Part shown: positions 28,132 through 37,535 of the stretch, in pieces
Layout of the letters: the number at the start of each line of letters is the position of its first letter
Position numbering within the stretch: position 1 is the first letter of the stretch
Assembly (NCBI GenBank): GCA_947259315.1
Contig: CAMYLR010000006.1
Coordinates: 9,655-73,654 of the forward strand
DNA length: 64,000 nt
Source of the DNA: an uncultured Gemmatimonadales bacterium
GTDB taxonomy: Bacteria; Gemmatimonadota; Gemmatimonadetes; JACCXV01; JAHWKZ01
Reading direction: 5' to 3'
Notes under the pieces: generated by a model
The model's database searches: none
Told to the model about the DNA's origin: nothing
Seen by the model: the letters and a program-made list of their open reading frames with translations, nothing else
Program-made: the position numbers and the translations under genes

Positions 28132-29945
28132 TCGAGCGCCGCTTTCACGCGCTCAGCGAGGGCGACCGAAAACCCGGGGATCTTCGCGATCTCGTCGGCC
28201 GGTACGTGGCGCAGTTGATCGACCGACTGAAAATGGTGCAACAACGCGGCTCGCCGCTTGGGGCCGATTCCTGGGACTTCATCCAGCTCGCTCCCGATCA
28301 GGCGCTGACTGTGAAGCTTGCGGTGGTACGAAACGGCGAAGCGGTGCGCCTCGTTTCGAATATGCTGCATCGTCTGCAGGCCTCGTGATCGGCGTGGCAA
28401 CCACACCGGCTCTTTACGTTCGGGCAGGTAGATCTCCTCTTCGCGCTTAGCCAAACCGGCCACGTCGAGATCCGGCAGTGCGCCGAGCTCCTCCAATACC
28501 GCGCGAGCTGCATTGAGCTGCCCTTTCCCCCCATCGATCAACAGTAGATCGGGTAACGGCTCATCGTGATCCAGGAGGCCGCGGAAGTATCGCTCGACCA
28601 CCTCCGCCATCATCGCAAAATCGTCCTGTCCCTCGGCATACTTCACCCGGAAGCGGCGATAGCCAGCTTTTCGCGGCGCCCCATTGAAAAACGTCACCAC
28701 CGAGCCGACGCTGTCTTCGCCGTGAATCGTCGAGATGTCCACGCAGGCGATGCGGCGTGGCGCTCGTGCCAACCCCAGGCTTTCCTTCAACTCCACCACC
28801 GCCTCTGATGCGCGCTCGGTTTCGTTTTGCTCTCTCAGCCGGCGCTCCTCGAGCTGATAGCGGGCGTTGCGCACCGCCAGCTTGACCTGCTTCGCCTTCT
28901 CGCCGCGTTGCGGCACGTGAATCTCGACCGCGTGGCCAGCCTGTTGGCGGATCGCGGCCTCGACCAGCGGTCGGTCATCGAATTCGAACGGCGCCAAAAC
29001 CTCACGCGGAAAACGATCGGCTCTCAGATAGTATCGGGTAAGAAACAGAGACAGCGCCTCGCCGTCACTAGCGCCGGCCACGTTGCCGAGTACATGGTGC
29101 TCCTTCCCCATGACCCTGCCATCGCGGACCCGTAGGATCACGCCGCAGGCTTCATTCTGATCACGCGCCAGGCCAACGATGTCGCGGTCATCACCCGACA
29201 GACCCGCTACGCGCTGACGCTCGCTGATTTCCTGTAAAGCGTCGAGCTGGCGCCGGTACCCGGCCGCACGTTCGAACTGCAATCGCTCAGCGGCTTTCAA
29301 CATGCGTGTTTCCAATCGGCTGGCGGCAGCACGCGTATCGCCTTCAAGAAACACGACCACGTCATCGATCATCGACCGATATTCTCCCATGGACACGTAC
29401 TCGACGCATGGTGCGTCGCAACGATCGATGTGGTAGTCCAGGCAGGGTCTGGACGGCCGTTCGCGAAGCAGGTCGTAGCGACAAGAGCGCACCGGAAAGA
29501 GCTCCTTCACAAACGCCAGGTTGCGTCTCAGCAGCTTCACGTGCGCGTAAGGCCCGAAGTACCTACCGCCGTCATCGACAACACGGCGCGTGACGAACAC
29601 TCGAGGGAAGTCCTCCTGTAGCGTAACCTTGATGTACGGATACGACTTGTCGTCCCGCAGTAGGATGTTGAAGCGCGGGTTGTGCTGCTTTATCAGATTC
29701 GATTCGAGAAGCAGCGCCTCGACGTCGCTGTCGGTGACCAGGTAATCGATGTCCGTGGCGTAGCCCATTAGCACACGCGTCTTGTCGGGCAGCGCTTCGG
29801 GGGCCTGCAAGTACGATCGGACGCGGCCACGCAGATCGGCCGCCTTGCCGACGTAAAGAACCGCTCCCGCCTCATCCTTGAACAGGTACACCCCGGGCTT
29901 GCGTGGCAACCGGGCGACTTTCTCGCTCAACTGACTCATAACCAT
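28128..29945 (-). CDS. uvrC: Excinuclease ABC subunit C
   Basis: 605 residues, normal length. The GIY-YIG nuclease is at the N-terminus (KPGVYLFKDEAGAVLYVGK). A UVR motif (ETRMLKAAERLQFERAAGYR) follows, then the RNase H-like endonuclease domain (ACVDISTIHGEDSVGS, LPDLLLIDGGKGQLNAARA) and C-terminal HhH repeats (DEVPGIGPKRRAALLHHF, AKIPGFSVALAERV). It makes both incisions in nucleotide-excision repair with UvrAB, which are not in this window. Confidence 0.97.
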   Translation of the reverse strand: MVMSQLSEKVARLPRKPGVYLFKDEAGAVLYVGKAADLRGRVRSYLQAPEALPDKTRVLMGYATDIDYLVTDSDVEALLLESNLIKQHNPRFNILLRDDKSYPYIKVTLQEDFPRVFVTRRVVDDGGRYFGPYAHVKLLRRNLAFVKELFPVRSCRYDLLRERPSRPCLDYHIDRCDAPCVEYVSMGEYRSMIDDVVVFLEGDTRAAASRLETRMLKAAERLQFERAAGYRRQLDALQEISERQRVAGLSGDDRDIVGLARDQNEACGVILRVRDGRVMGKEHHVLGNVAGASDGEALSLFLTRYYLRADRFPREVLAPFEFDDRPLVEAAIRQQAGHAVEIHVPQRGEKAKQVKLAVRNARYQLEERRLREQNETERASEAVVELKESLGLARAPRRIACVDISTIHGEDSVGSVVTFFNGAPRKAGYRRFRVKYAEGQDDFAMMAEVVERYFRGLLDHDEPLPDLLLIDGGKGQLNAARAVLEELGALPDLDVAGLAKREEEIYLPERKEPVWLPRRSRGLQTMQHIRNEAHRFAVSYHRKLHSQRLIGSELDEVPGIGPKRRAALLHHFQSVDQLRHVPADEIAKIPGFSVALAERVKAALE

Positions 29946-30015
29946 GAAAGCTACGTTGGTCGCAGCTCACCGACTTTCGCACCCTCGACACTTCTCGAGA
30001 CCAACAAGAAAACGG

Positions 30016-31506
30016 CTAAGCCTTCTGAAGGACCGGCCCCTCTGCTAGGTAGATCAGCTGTGAGTCGCGACCGATCTCAGTCGTATCGGCGGGGTTGACG
30101 ACATGATCGCCGGTTTCTCGATTTCTGAGGCCGATCACCAGCGCACCGGAGGATCGCTTGACGTACTGCACGACGTCGCCAAACGATGCTGGAACCTCAA
30201 CATCAGTGGGTAGCGGAGCGACGAAGATGCTGTGGGCGCCAATCGTCGCGACCTGACTCATGATCGACGCCGTCCCGGGCATCGACACGGCATGCGACAG
30301 GAGCGAGAAACCCAACCGGGTCGTCTCGATCACCTCGTTGGCACCCGCCGACATGGCGTGGCCGACGTTTTCGCTGTCGAGGATTTCGGCTGCGACGTAC
30401 AGCGGCTCACGCCGTGGATGAGACTCGTGACGGGCGAGCAAGTAGGAACGAATCGTAAACGCCGTCAGAATCGTTGCCGCATCCGCCTGTTGCGGTAGCA
30501 CGTTTCGCCGAGCCACCAACACGGCTGCTCGAGCGTGCGTCAGACGCACCTTGTCGAGCTCGCTCTCTTTCGTCGGGTCACCGCTCACCCACAGAAAATC
30601 GGGTGGCAGGTCTTCGGGCCTCGCGTCTTCGCCAAACACAACCAGCGTGGTCTGCGAGGGGTTGAACTCCTGCCGCAGCGCGTCCAGCAAGACCCGCGCG
30701 CCAGCATCGTAGCCGCAGATGACGATATGACCCGTGTAATCACTCACTCGAAACTGCTCCTTCCGAATCCTCAATACGACGCTCAGCAAGGTGTTACCAA
30801 CGATCCCGGCAAACAAGGCCAGGTTGAACAACCCAGCGATCATCAACACACCCCCGATCATCCGGCCCAACGTGGTGATGGGGGTGATATCACCAAACCC
30901 GACGGTGGTAACAGTCACCAGCGCCCACCATATGCCGTCGCCGAGGGAGTCGACCGTCGGGTTCACATCGCGCTCGACGAGCGCCAGCGTCGAACCACCG
31001 AGCACGACCGTAACCGCGAGCACGCTTAACGCAAAGCCGAACAACAGGGAGTTCTCTCGGTACACCCGCCCGAGACCGCCAAATGGCCGGCTGTAGCGGA
31101 AAAGCTCCGCTGTTCGGATCAGCCGTAAGAGTCGCAGAACGCGCAACCCACGCAGCGCGGGCACCAGCGCCGCCACGGTGACGATATCGATGATGATCAA
31201 CGGTCTCAGACAGAAGCGAAGGCGCCCCAGCACGTGTGTCGTCAGTCGAGCCATCAAGCGACGATCGAAAAGTCTCAGCTCTAGTGGCTGGAACGAGCCG
31301 ACCCTGAGAACCAGCTCGATCGCGAACAACGCCAGAATGGCGCGGTCGAGTCGGGCCAACCAAGTGGGGCGCGGCCGCCCGGCATCGGCGAACAACTCGG
31401 TCGCAAGCGTGATCACAGATAGAACGATCAGACCCCAGACGATCGTCTGGACGACGCGATAGATGCGGGTCTCGGGTTCGTGGAACGCGGTGTGAATGAG
31501 CCCCAT
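30016..31506 (-). CDS. Voltage-sensor potassium channel with RCK/TrkA-N domain
   Basis: 496 residues from the ATG at 31506, two bases after murJ and preceded by GGGGGAG. Six membrane segments precede the RCK part. Segment four has Arg at 119, 122, 125, 128 and 131 (every third residue), a Kv-type voltage sensor. The selectivity filter is TVTTVGFGD (201-206). The cytoplasmic RCK domain begins GHIVICGYDAGARVLLDAL, followed by a TrkA-C-like end. It probably conducts K+ with nucleotide or ion gating. Ion choice is inferred from the filter. Confidence 0.88.
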   Translation of the reverse strand: MGLIHTAFHEPETRIYRVVQTIVWGLIVLSVITLATELFADAGRPRPTWLARLDRAILALFAIELVLRVGSFQPLELRLFDRRLMARLTTHVLGRLRFCLRPLIIIDIVTVAALVPALRGLRVLRLLRLIRTAELFRYSRPFGGLGRVYRENSLLFGFALSVLAVTVVLGGSTLALVERDVNPTVDSLGDGIWWALVTVTTVGFGDITPITTLGRMIGGVLMIAGLFNLALFAGIVGNTLLSVVLRIRKEQFRVSDYTGHIVICGYDAGARVLLDALRQEFNPSQTTLVVFGEDARPEDLPPDFLWVSGDPTKESELDKVRLTHARAAVLVARRNVLPQQADAATILTAFTIRSYLLARHESHPRREPLYVAAEILDSENVGHAMSAGANEVIETTRLGFSLLSHAVSMPGTASIMSQVATIGAHSIFVAPLPTDVEVPASFGDVVQYVKRSSGALVIGLRNRETGDHVVNPADTTEIGRDSQLIYLAEGPVLQKA

Positions 31507-31508
31507 CC

Positions 31509-33089
31509 TCAACTCCCCCGGCCGAACAGCTGATCCAATTCGTCGACTCGCAAGATCGCCGTAACCACGAAATAGACCGCCGCTACACCGACGTAAAGCG
31601 CGAGTGAGGCACCGATTCGCTCTCCGAGCTGCCACGCCGACCATCGATCCATGATCGACAGGTACGGCATCACGCCAACAAGCCCGGCAACCATCGCCGC
31701 GGTAAGCATCCGCGTCACCGCGTGCCAGGTCTGAGAGTCAAACAACCCACCCCAGCTCCGCCTGAGCAAAACACCTAGTGTCACTGCATTTGCGATCGCC
31801 GCCGATGCGGTCGCCAAACCGATACCTGGCAAGCCGATCGTCCATGCCAAACCGATGCCCAGGGCCGCATTCAAGAACAGCGCTCCCACCGCGACCCGGA
31901 CCGGGGTTCGGGTGTCCTGAAAAGCGTAGAACGCGGTTGCGAGCAGCCGCACGGAACCGTACGCGACGAGCCCCGCCGCGTAGGCTGCGAGGACCCAGGT
32001 GACGGCGTTCGTATCGTCAGCGACAAACCGTCCGCGCTCAAACACCAAACTGACCGCCGGTCGGCCAAAGGCGACCAGCCCAACACTCGCCGGCAGCATG
32101 AGAAACATCATCCGTCGCCAAGAGCTGGCGAGTTCACTTCGGACAACATCGATCGACTGCCCTACCGAGTCGTGCGCCAGGGTCGGCAGCGCGACTTGGG
32201 CGATCGCCACACCGAACAACGAAAGCGGCAGCAAGTAGAGGCGTTGCGCGTACGCCAACGTGGCTACCCCCGCGTCGGTAAGAAACGAGGCGATCTGGAT
32301 ATCGATGAGTGTTGACAACTGCGCCACTCCTGTGCCGATCATCATCGGCGCGAACAGCGCAACCACTCGTTGCACGCCGGGTTCGCGCCAGCCGGTGCGC
32401 GGGCGAAGCGTACCCAAAACGACACGGGTTGTCGGCAATTGCACTAGCAGTTGGACGAGGCTGCCGGCCACGACACCCCAGGCCAATATGTAGATCGGCT
32501 CCATCTCGACTCGACCCACGAAAGCGATGAGCGCACCCGCCGAAATCACCGACCAAAACAGCGGCGCGAAATTGGGCCAGAAGAAGCGACCATTGACATG
32601 CAGGATTCCCATGCACCACGCGCCGGCGACCAAGAACGCGACGGTCGGAAACAGGATCCTCACGAGTCTTTCGACGAGCGATCGCAGCTCGGGGCTGAAA
32701 CCTGGTGCAACCACCCATGCCAGCGCCGGTGCAGCGATCATCCCGGCCAGGGTGATCAATCCGACGGTCAGCAGCAGCAACCCGAGTACGCTCTGCGCGA
32801 GCCGTCTCGCCTCGCCCGGATCGGCCACGCGCATTCGCTCCGCCAGGACCGGGATCAGGGATGCCGACAAGTTCCCCTCGCCGAGCAGAACGCGAACCAG
32901 GTTGGGGAGCTTGTAGGCTGCCACAAACGCCGAGTAGGTCGCAGCCCGCCCGAAGAAGTATGCGATTACCTGTTCACGAACGAGTCCGAAGAGGCGGCTC
33001 ACGCCGATCCCGAACATCACGATCATCGTGGCGCGGCCAGAAGATGGTCGGCGGATCGGAGCGGGTGCGCCGGGGCGCGGGCTCGTCAC
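31509..33089 (-). CDS. murJ: Lipid II flippase MurJ
   Basis: 526 residues, about 14 membrane helices of the MOP/MVF family: MFGIGVSRLFGLVREQVIAY, RVLLGEGNLSASLIPVL, PTVAFLVAGAWCMGILHVNG and YAQRLYLLPLSLFGVAIAQV. It moves lipid II to the periplasm for peptidoglycan synthesis. The GTG start lies 10 bases after the small gene upstream, with CGAGG as a weak ribosome site. Confidence 0.95.
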   Translation of the reverse strand: MTSPRPGAPAPIRRPSSGRATMIVMFGIGVSRLFGLVREQVIAYFFGRAATYSAFVAAYKLPNLVRVLLGEGNLSASLIPVLAERMRVADPGEARRLAQSVLGLLLLTVGLITLAGMIAAPALAWVVAPGFSPELRSLVERLVRILFPTVAFLVAGAWCMGILHVNGRFFWPNFAPLFWSVISAGALIAFVGRVEMEPIYILAWGVVAGSLVQLLVQLPTTRVVLGTLRPRTGWREPGVQRVVALFAPMMIGTGVAQLSTLIDIQIASFLTDAGVATLAYAQRLYLLPLSLFGVAIAQVALPTLAHDSVGQSIDVVRSELASSWRRMMFLMLPASVGLVAFGRPAVSLVFERGRFVADDTNAVTWVLAAYAAGLVAYGSVRLLATAFYAFQDTRTPVRVAVGALFLNAALGIGLAWTIGLPGIGLATASAAIANAVTLGVLLRRSWGGLFDSQTWHAVTRMLTAAMVAGLVGVMPYLSIMDRWSAWQLGERIGASLALYVGVAAVYFVVTAILRVDELDQLFGRGS

Positions 33090-33099
33090 CTCGGACGAG

Positions 33100-33309
33100 T
33101 CACGCGCCGGCGTCGTGCGCCAGGCGGCTGGCGATCAACGCAAACTCCCGCGCCAGTCGGCGCCGGTCGACCGGCGTCAGCGTAGGATCGTCGGGATAGC
33201 GCCGAACGTACTCCTCGAGAAGCTCGCGCTCCTCGTGGTTGAGATCGATTGAAGAATCGTTCAACCACCGCATCGCGAGCTCAAGCTTGGTTGACCCGGG
33301 GCCGGCCAT
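33100..33309 (-). CDS. Small conserved-looking protein upstream of murJ
   Basis: 69 residues from the ATG at 33309 (GTG one codon and TTG two codons before it are possible). Composition is helical and charged: RWLNDSSIDLNHEERELLEE, YVRRYPDDPTLTPVDRRRL. No signal or membrane segment is seen. It ends 10 bases before murJ and heads the 33-kb minus-strand run. I do not recognise a family. Support rests on position, sensible composition and length; no clear ribosome site is visible. Confidence 0.5.
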   Translation of the reverse strand: MAGPGSTKLELAMRWLNDSSIDLNHEERELLEEYVRRYPDDPTLTPVDRRRLAREFALIASRLAHDAGA

Positions 33310-33368
33310 CACCAACGCAAGATAGCGGACATGCCACCCACTCGACAGCCGGTGAATCCCGATCGTGG

Positions 33369-33407
33369 GTGCAGCCCGAAGGCTGCGCTGGTGCTCCGCG
33401 GCTGCAC
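33369..33407 (+). promoter_or_regulatory. Dyad cluster, candidate enhancer for a sigma-54 activator
   Basis: GTGCAGCC (33369-33376), GGCTGCGC (33381-33388) and GGCTGCAC (33400-33407) form two overlapping inverted repeats: GCAGCC-CGAA-GGCTGC, and GTGCAGCC paired with GGCTGCAC across 23 bases. They lie about 120 to 82 bases before the predicted start point, where NtrC-type activators usually bind. Confidence 0.5.
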
Positions 33408-33461
33408 TTTTCGCGTAATCGTGAACGTGCTAACCAGTTGATAAACAAGCACTTGAGAATT

Positions 33462-33478
33462 CAGGCACGAGCATTGCT
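33462..33478 (+). promoter_or_regulatory. Predicted sigma-54 promoter of the TPR/TonB-receptor operon
   Basis: CAGGCACGAGCATTGCT matches CTGGCACGN4TTGCW with a single mismatch (A for T). GG is at 33464-33465 and GC at 33476-33477, ten bases apart. The start is expected near 33489, giving a ~42-base leader to the ATG at 33531. An NtrC-type activator gene lies 4 kb downstream in the same direction. Confidence 0.7.
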
Positions 33479-33530
33479 TAGGGCCGTGGCAGAACCACGC
33501 AAGAGCCACGACTCCAACCGTGAGGAAGAC

Positions 33531-36119
33531 ATGAGCAAACCGTTCAGTGCCACCACCGCCGTGATGATGCTGGTGCTATTCTCGGCGGTCAACGTGAACG
33601 CCCAACGCGATGCGAACGCAGCATTCGCTTCACTCGATGCGTGCGCCGCTGCCGCAGAGGCCGAGGACGAGTCGAACGCCATCACCCTCGCCGATCAGGC
33701 TGAAGAACAGTTCCAGGGTTGGCTCAAGCTCGAACCAGACAGCCCTGATGCGCGAACTGGATTGGCTCGCGTCATGCTTCAATGTCGCGTCCCGTTTCTC
33801 GCGCTCATGGAGCAGGGAGCGTTGTCAGCCCAGGCGACAGGTATTCTCCGCGAGGCGCTCGAGCTCGACTCGACCCACTGGGGTGCCCGCTACACGCTAG
33901 CCCTCAACTTCTACTACTCACCAGAGTTCCTGGGCCTAACACGCGACGCGATTCGGGAGTTCGAGACGCTCCTCGAGCAACAGGGGACACGTACGGACGA
34001 TCCTCAGATGGCGGGCCCATTTGCCTACCTCGGTGATCTCTACTTGCGAGAGAAACGGACGGAAGACGCACATGAAGTGTGGCATCGAGGGGCCCAGCTT
34101 TTCCCCGCCGACGACCAACTCCGGGAACGGCTCGATGGGATCGCCGGCGGTAGCAAGACCGGCAATGAGGCAGACGAGAGCGATCGGAGGGTGGGTGCGG
34201 CTGATGCCGCGCCCACGGCCGGAGACGCGACAAGACCCGAGATCGATTACGAGGCCGATCCGCTCCTAGTGCAGGTCGAGAGCGGCTACCAGATGGAGGA
34301 TACTCGTAGCCAAGCGACGTTGAGCCGCCTGGATGTGTACATGACACCCGGTGGCGCGGCGGACATCCTCCAGGTCTTCCAGACACTGCCCGGGGTGACT
34401 CGCGCTTCGGAGGGTAGCGAGCTGTACGTTCGGGGTGGCGATCCGGCGGAGACGCCGGTCTACGTCGAAGGTGGTCGACTACTCTACTCCGGTGTGTTCG
34501 AGACCTTCAACGGCAGTGTGTTCGGGATTCTCGACCCCTCGGTGCTCCGCAAAGCGTACTTCTCGAGCGGCGGCTTCTCGGCGCGCTACGGGAATGCGCT
34601 CTCCGGCGTCGTCGATCTCGAAACCGACCGCCGGCCGACCGTATCGACGTGGCGAGCGGGCGTCAATTTCGCGGGCGGCGGAGCCACGTTGCGGAAGCCG
34701 ATCTCGAAGCGAGCCGGCGCTTGGGCCTCGCTGCGGTTTACAGAGACCTCTCTTCTGCTTCGGCTCCACGACCAGGCGAACGACTATCAGTCGTTCCCCC
34801 GGTCGCTGGAAGGCGTGGCGAGCTGGGTCTACGAACCGCGGCCGGGGATCGAGCTGAAGGCGCTCGCGCTCGGACAAACCGACACTGCTGATCGCATCAT
34901 CGACGCCATCGGGTATCGCGGAGCCTTTGGGGTCAGCGGTCGCACAGCGCTGGGTCTATTCTCAGCTCGGGTGCTACGAGACGACGCCGACGCAGCCTTC
35001 CACACGACCGTCTCGTGGACAGAACACAAGAGCGATTTCGAGTTTGGGGCGCTTGATCGTGATCGCTCCGACCGGAGCCTCGCTATTCGTGTCGCCGGTG
35101 ATATCGCCCCTGGTCTGCGAAACCACCTTCGCGCCGGATTCGAGGCGACCCGCCTGTCTACAACCGAGCGTGGCCGTGTGCCCACGACCGAACAGCTGGC
35201 GCCTGGGTCACCGACCGAAGCCCTACCGGGGGTAGACGATAAGAGCCATCACCTGGGCACCTTTGTCGAGAACGAGTTTCGACCGGTGCCCGCCCTCGGA
35301 CTGACGGTTGGGGCCCGCATCGACCGCCTCCCTGGCGAGAATTCCTGGACGGTGGATCCGAGATTTGCGTTCGCATACCGGATCGGAGATTGGACGTGGC
35401 GGTTGGGTGCGGGCGAGTTTCAACAAGGTCGCTGGCGCGTGGGGTACGATCTTCCCGATGGCGGCGCACCCGCAGGAACACCCCGCCGGGCGCGGCATTA
35501 CGCCGGCGGCCTCGAACACGACGGGAACTTGTACGCCAAAGTGGAGGCCTATCGCAAAGAGTACGACCGCTACGTCCCGGATGGCGACGGGCCGCCGATC
35601 GATGCCGGCAAAGCCACAGGGGTCGACCTGCTAGCCAAATGGATCGGGAGCGAACACTGGGACGGCTGGGTTAGCTATTCGTATCTAAGGAGTCGCGTGG
35701 AACTGGTCGACGGTCGCACGGTCTCCGCAGAGTACGACATACCACACACGCTAACCGCTGTGGGCCAGGTCTATTCTGGCTCCTGGAAGCTCGGCGTCAC
35801 CGCTCGCTACGCGACAGGTCGACCGTTCACGCCGATTCTCGGCGCGCAGGATCAGGGCAACCGCGACGGGTTCCCCGAGCCCCTGTATGGCGAACCGTCC
35901 GGCGCGCGTCTCGACGACTATTTTCGACTTGACGCCCGTATAACACGCTTCGTCAGCCTCTCCAGCGGTCTGCTGGTAGTATACCTCGAGTTGCTCAACG
36001 TCTTGGATCGCGACAACGTTTCGAGCATCGTGTACGATGCGAAGTTCGAGAACCCGCGGCCGGTCGAATCGATCTTCGCCCAACGCACCGCGGTCGCTGG
36101 GATTGAGCTCCAGTTCTGA
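33531..36119 (+). CDS. TonB-dependent receptor with TPR-like periplasmic N-terminal region
   Basis: 862 residues from the ATG at 33531, preceded by GAGGAAGAC; about 94 more codons are open upstream but run through the promoter. A signal peptide (ending NVNAQ) is followed by ~190 residues of TPR-like helices (AEEQFQGWLKLEPDSPDAR, ILREALELDSTHWGARYTL, AYLGDLYLREKRTEDAHEVW). Then come a plug domain (DILQVFQTLPGVTR, ELYVRGGDPAETPVYVEGG, GFSARYGNALSGVVDLE) and a 22-strand-type barrel ending VAGIELQF. The ligand is unknown. It is the first gene of a unit with a sensor kinase and a sigma-54 activator. Confidence 0.85.
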   Translation: MSKPFSATTAVMMLVLFSAVNVNAQRDANAAFASLDACAAAAEAEDESNAITLADQAEEQFQGWLKLEPDSPDARTGLARVMLQCRVPFLALMEQGALSAQATGILREALELDSTHWGARYTLALNFYYSPEFLGLTRDAIREFETLLEQQGTRTDDPQMAGPFAYLGDLYLREKRTEDAHEVWHRGAQLFPADDQLRERLDGIAGGSKTGNEADESDRRVGAADAAPTAGDATRPEIDYEADPLLVQVESGYQMEDTRSQATLSRLDVYMTPGGAADILQVFQTLPGVTRASEGSELYVRGGDPAETPVYVEGGRLLYSGVFETFNGSVFGILDPSVLRKAYFSSGGFSARYGNALSGVVDLETDRRPTVSTWRAGVNFAGGGATLRKPISKRAGAWASLRFTETSLLLRLHDQANDYQSFPRSLEGVASWVYEPRPGIELKALALGQTDTADRIIDAIGYRGAFGVSGRTALGLFSARVLRDDADAAFHTTVSWTEHKSDFEFGALDRDRSDRSLAIRVAGDIAPGLRNHLRAGFEATRLSTTERGRVPTTEQLAPGSPTEALPGVDDKSHHLGTFVENEFRPVPALGLTVGARIDRLPGENSWTVDPRFAFAYRIGDWTWRLGAGEFQQGRWRVGYDLPDGGAPAGTPRRARHYAGGLEHDGNLYAKVEAYRKEYDRYVPDGDGPPIDAGKATGVDLLAKWIGSEHWDGWVSYSYLRSRVELVDGRTVSAEYDIPHTLTAVGQVYSGSWKLGVTARYATGRPFTPILGAQDQGNRDGFPEPLYGEPSGARLDDYFRLDARITRFVSLSSGLLVVYLELLNVLDRDNVSSIVYDAKFENPRPVESIFAQRTAVAGIELQF

Positions 36120-36161
36120 TGCCAAACCACTCTAGCCTTGGGATCCACGCCGTACGCTGAG

Positions 36162-37535
36162 ATGGAGTACCCAGTCGCCACCGCCATCACGTTCTTTGCA
36201 CTGGGCGTCAACTTTCTTGGCGGGGTGGTCCTGTTCCTGCTCAACCCCCAGAGCCGAAGCGTGCGGTGGTTCATGCCGTTCCTGTTAACGATTCTGCTCT
36301 GGCTTTTCGGTCAGGGATGGGCGTTGCTCACTGGGACCCTCGGGCCGATCGCCGACGTATTCATCGTCGGCATCCATTTAATGCCCGGCTTCTTTCTCAT
36401 GTTCGCCCTCGCTGACGGCTACAATTGGGGCTTTCCGAAGATCCTCGCTCCGCTCGCGATCGGCTCGTTGTTGCTGCCACGAGTCTACGGGGTCGAGTTG
36501 GACCAGTTTTCAGATCCCGTTCAGCTCGCCTGGCAGGTTGGTGGTTGGGGTCTTGGATCTGTGGTCATGGCTAGGTGCGGCCTGCGGCACCGGTTGACCG
36601 CTGGGACCGGCAGTCTCTACCAACGACTCGTATCCTTGATACTGCTGCTCATCGCTCCGCTCGTTGTGGTCGGCGGAGTCGTCGTGGGTGCCGAGTTCTT
36701 CTTGTACACGATGCCCCTGCTTACGGTCATGCTTCATGTCTTATTGTTTGTCGGGGTCGTCTTCTGGCGGTTCTACGACATCGAGGTGCGGGCAGCCCGG
36801 AGCGGCGAGATCGCCACTCAAGCCGCCGAGCTCGAGCGCATGGCGGTAGTCGGCGAGCTAACCGCCTCATTCGCTCACGAAGTACGCAACCCGCTGACGG
36901 GGGTTCGTTCATTGGCCCAGCGACTGGCTGAGGAGGACATCGCCGATGACAGCCGACGCCGCTACGCTGGCGTGATCGTGCGCGAGGTCGAGCGCGTAGA
37001 ACAGATCGTCGCTCAGCTGCTGGGCGTAGCGCGGCGACGCAAAACTCGATCCGAGAGCGGGGCTGTGACCCAGCTGGAGCCGTTGTTCGAGGATCTTCGG
37101 CTTCTGCTCGGGTCGCGGGCATCAAAGTCGGGGGTGTCGCTCAACGTCGACCCCGCAGGACTCGCGGTCAGGGCAGCACGGGAACACGTCGCGCAGGCTC
37201 TGCTGAACCTCCTCCTCAACGCGATCGATCACTCCCCACCCCAGGGCCGCGTCGAGTTGGCGGCCGAGCAGGTGAACGGCGCTGACACCATCACCATCTA
37301 CGTCCGAGACGAGGGACCCGGAATTCCCCAAGCCGATCGCAAGCGGATCTTCGAGCCCCTGTACAGCAGCGCCGAAGGAACCGGTCTCGGTCTATCAGTG
37401 GTTCGTCGTCTCGCCGTCGACCTCGGTTGGGAGGTCGAGATCGGTGAAGCAACCGGCGGAGGAGCCGAGTTTCGATTGTTGATCCCGTCCCCTGCAAAGC
37501 CGATTGCAGCGGTGGATCCCCAGCCGACGTCGTGA
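36162..37535 (+). CDS. Membrane sensor histidine kinase (NtrB/HydH-like)
   Basis: 457 residues from the ATG at 36162. The first ~205 residues hold about seven membrane helices with no large periplasmic domain, so the signal may be sensed in or at the membrane. HisKA: GELTASFAHEVRNPLTG (His239). HATPase: N-box NLLLNAIDHS, G1 DEGPGIP, G2 GTGLGLSVV. The stop overlaps the activator gene as GTGA. The gene lies 42 bases after the TonB receptor; it probably reports on the receptor's substrate or on envelope state, which is inference. Confidence 0.93.
   Translation: MEYPVATAITFFALGVNFLGGVVLFLLNPQSRSVRWFMPFLLTILLWLFGQGWALLTGTLGPIADVFIVGIHLMPGFFLMFALADGYNWGFPKILAPLAIGSLLLPRVYGVELDQFSDPVQLAWQVGGWGLGSVVMARCGLRHRLTAGTGSLYQRLVSLILLLIAPLVVVGGVVVGAEFFLYTMPLLTVMLHVLLFVGVVFWRFYDIEVRAARSGEIATQAAELERMAVVGELTASFAHEVRNPLTGVRSLAQRLAEEDIADDSRRRYAGVIVREVERVEQIVAQLLGVARRRKTRSESGAVTQLEPLFEDLRLLLGSRASKSGVSLNVDPAGLAVRAAREHVAQALLNLLLNAIDHSPPQGRVELAAEQVNGADTITIYVRDEGPGIPQADRKRIFEPLYSSAEGTGLGLSVVRRLAVDLGWEVEIGEATGGGAEFRLLIPSPAKPIAAVDPQPTS

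Noticed and set aside
27112-28218. 368-codon plus-strand frame opposite queG
   Set aside because: queG motifs on the other strand are unmistakable; this frame has none.
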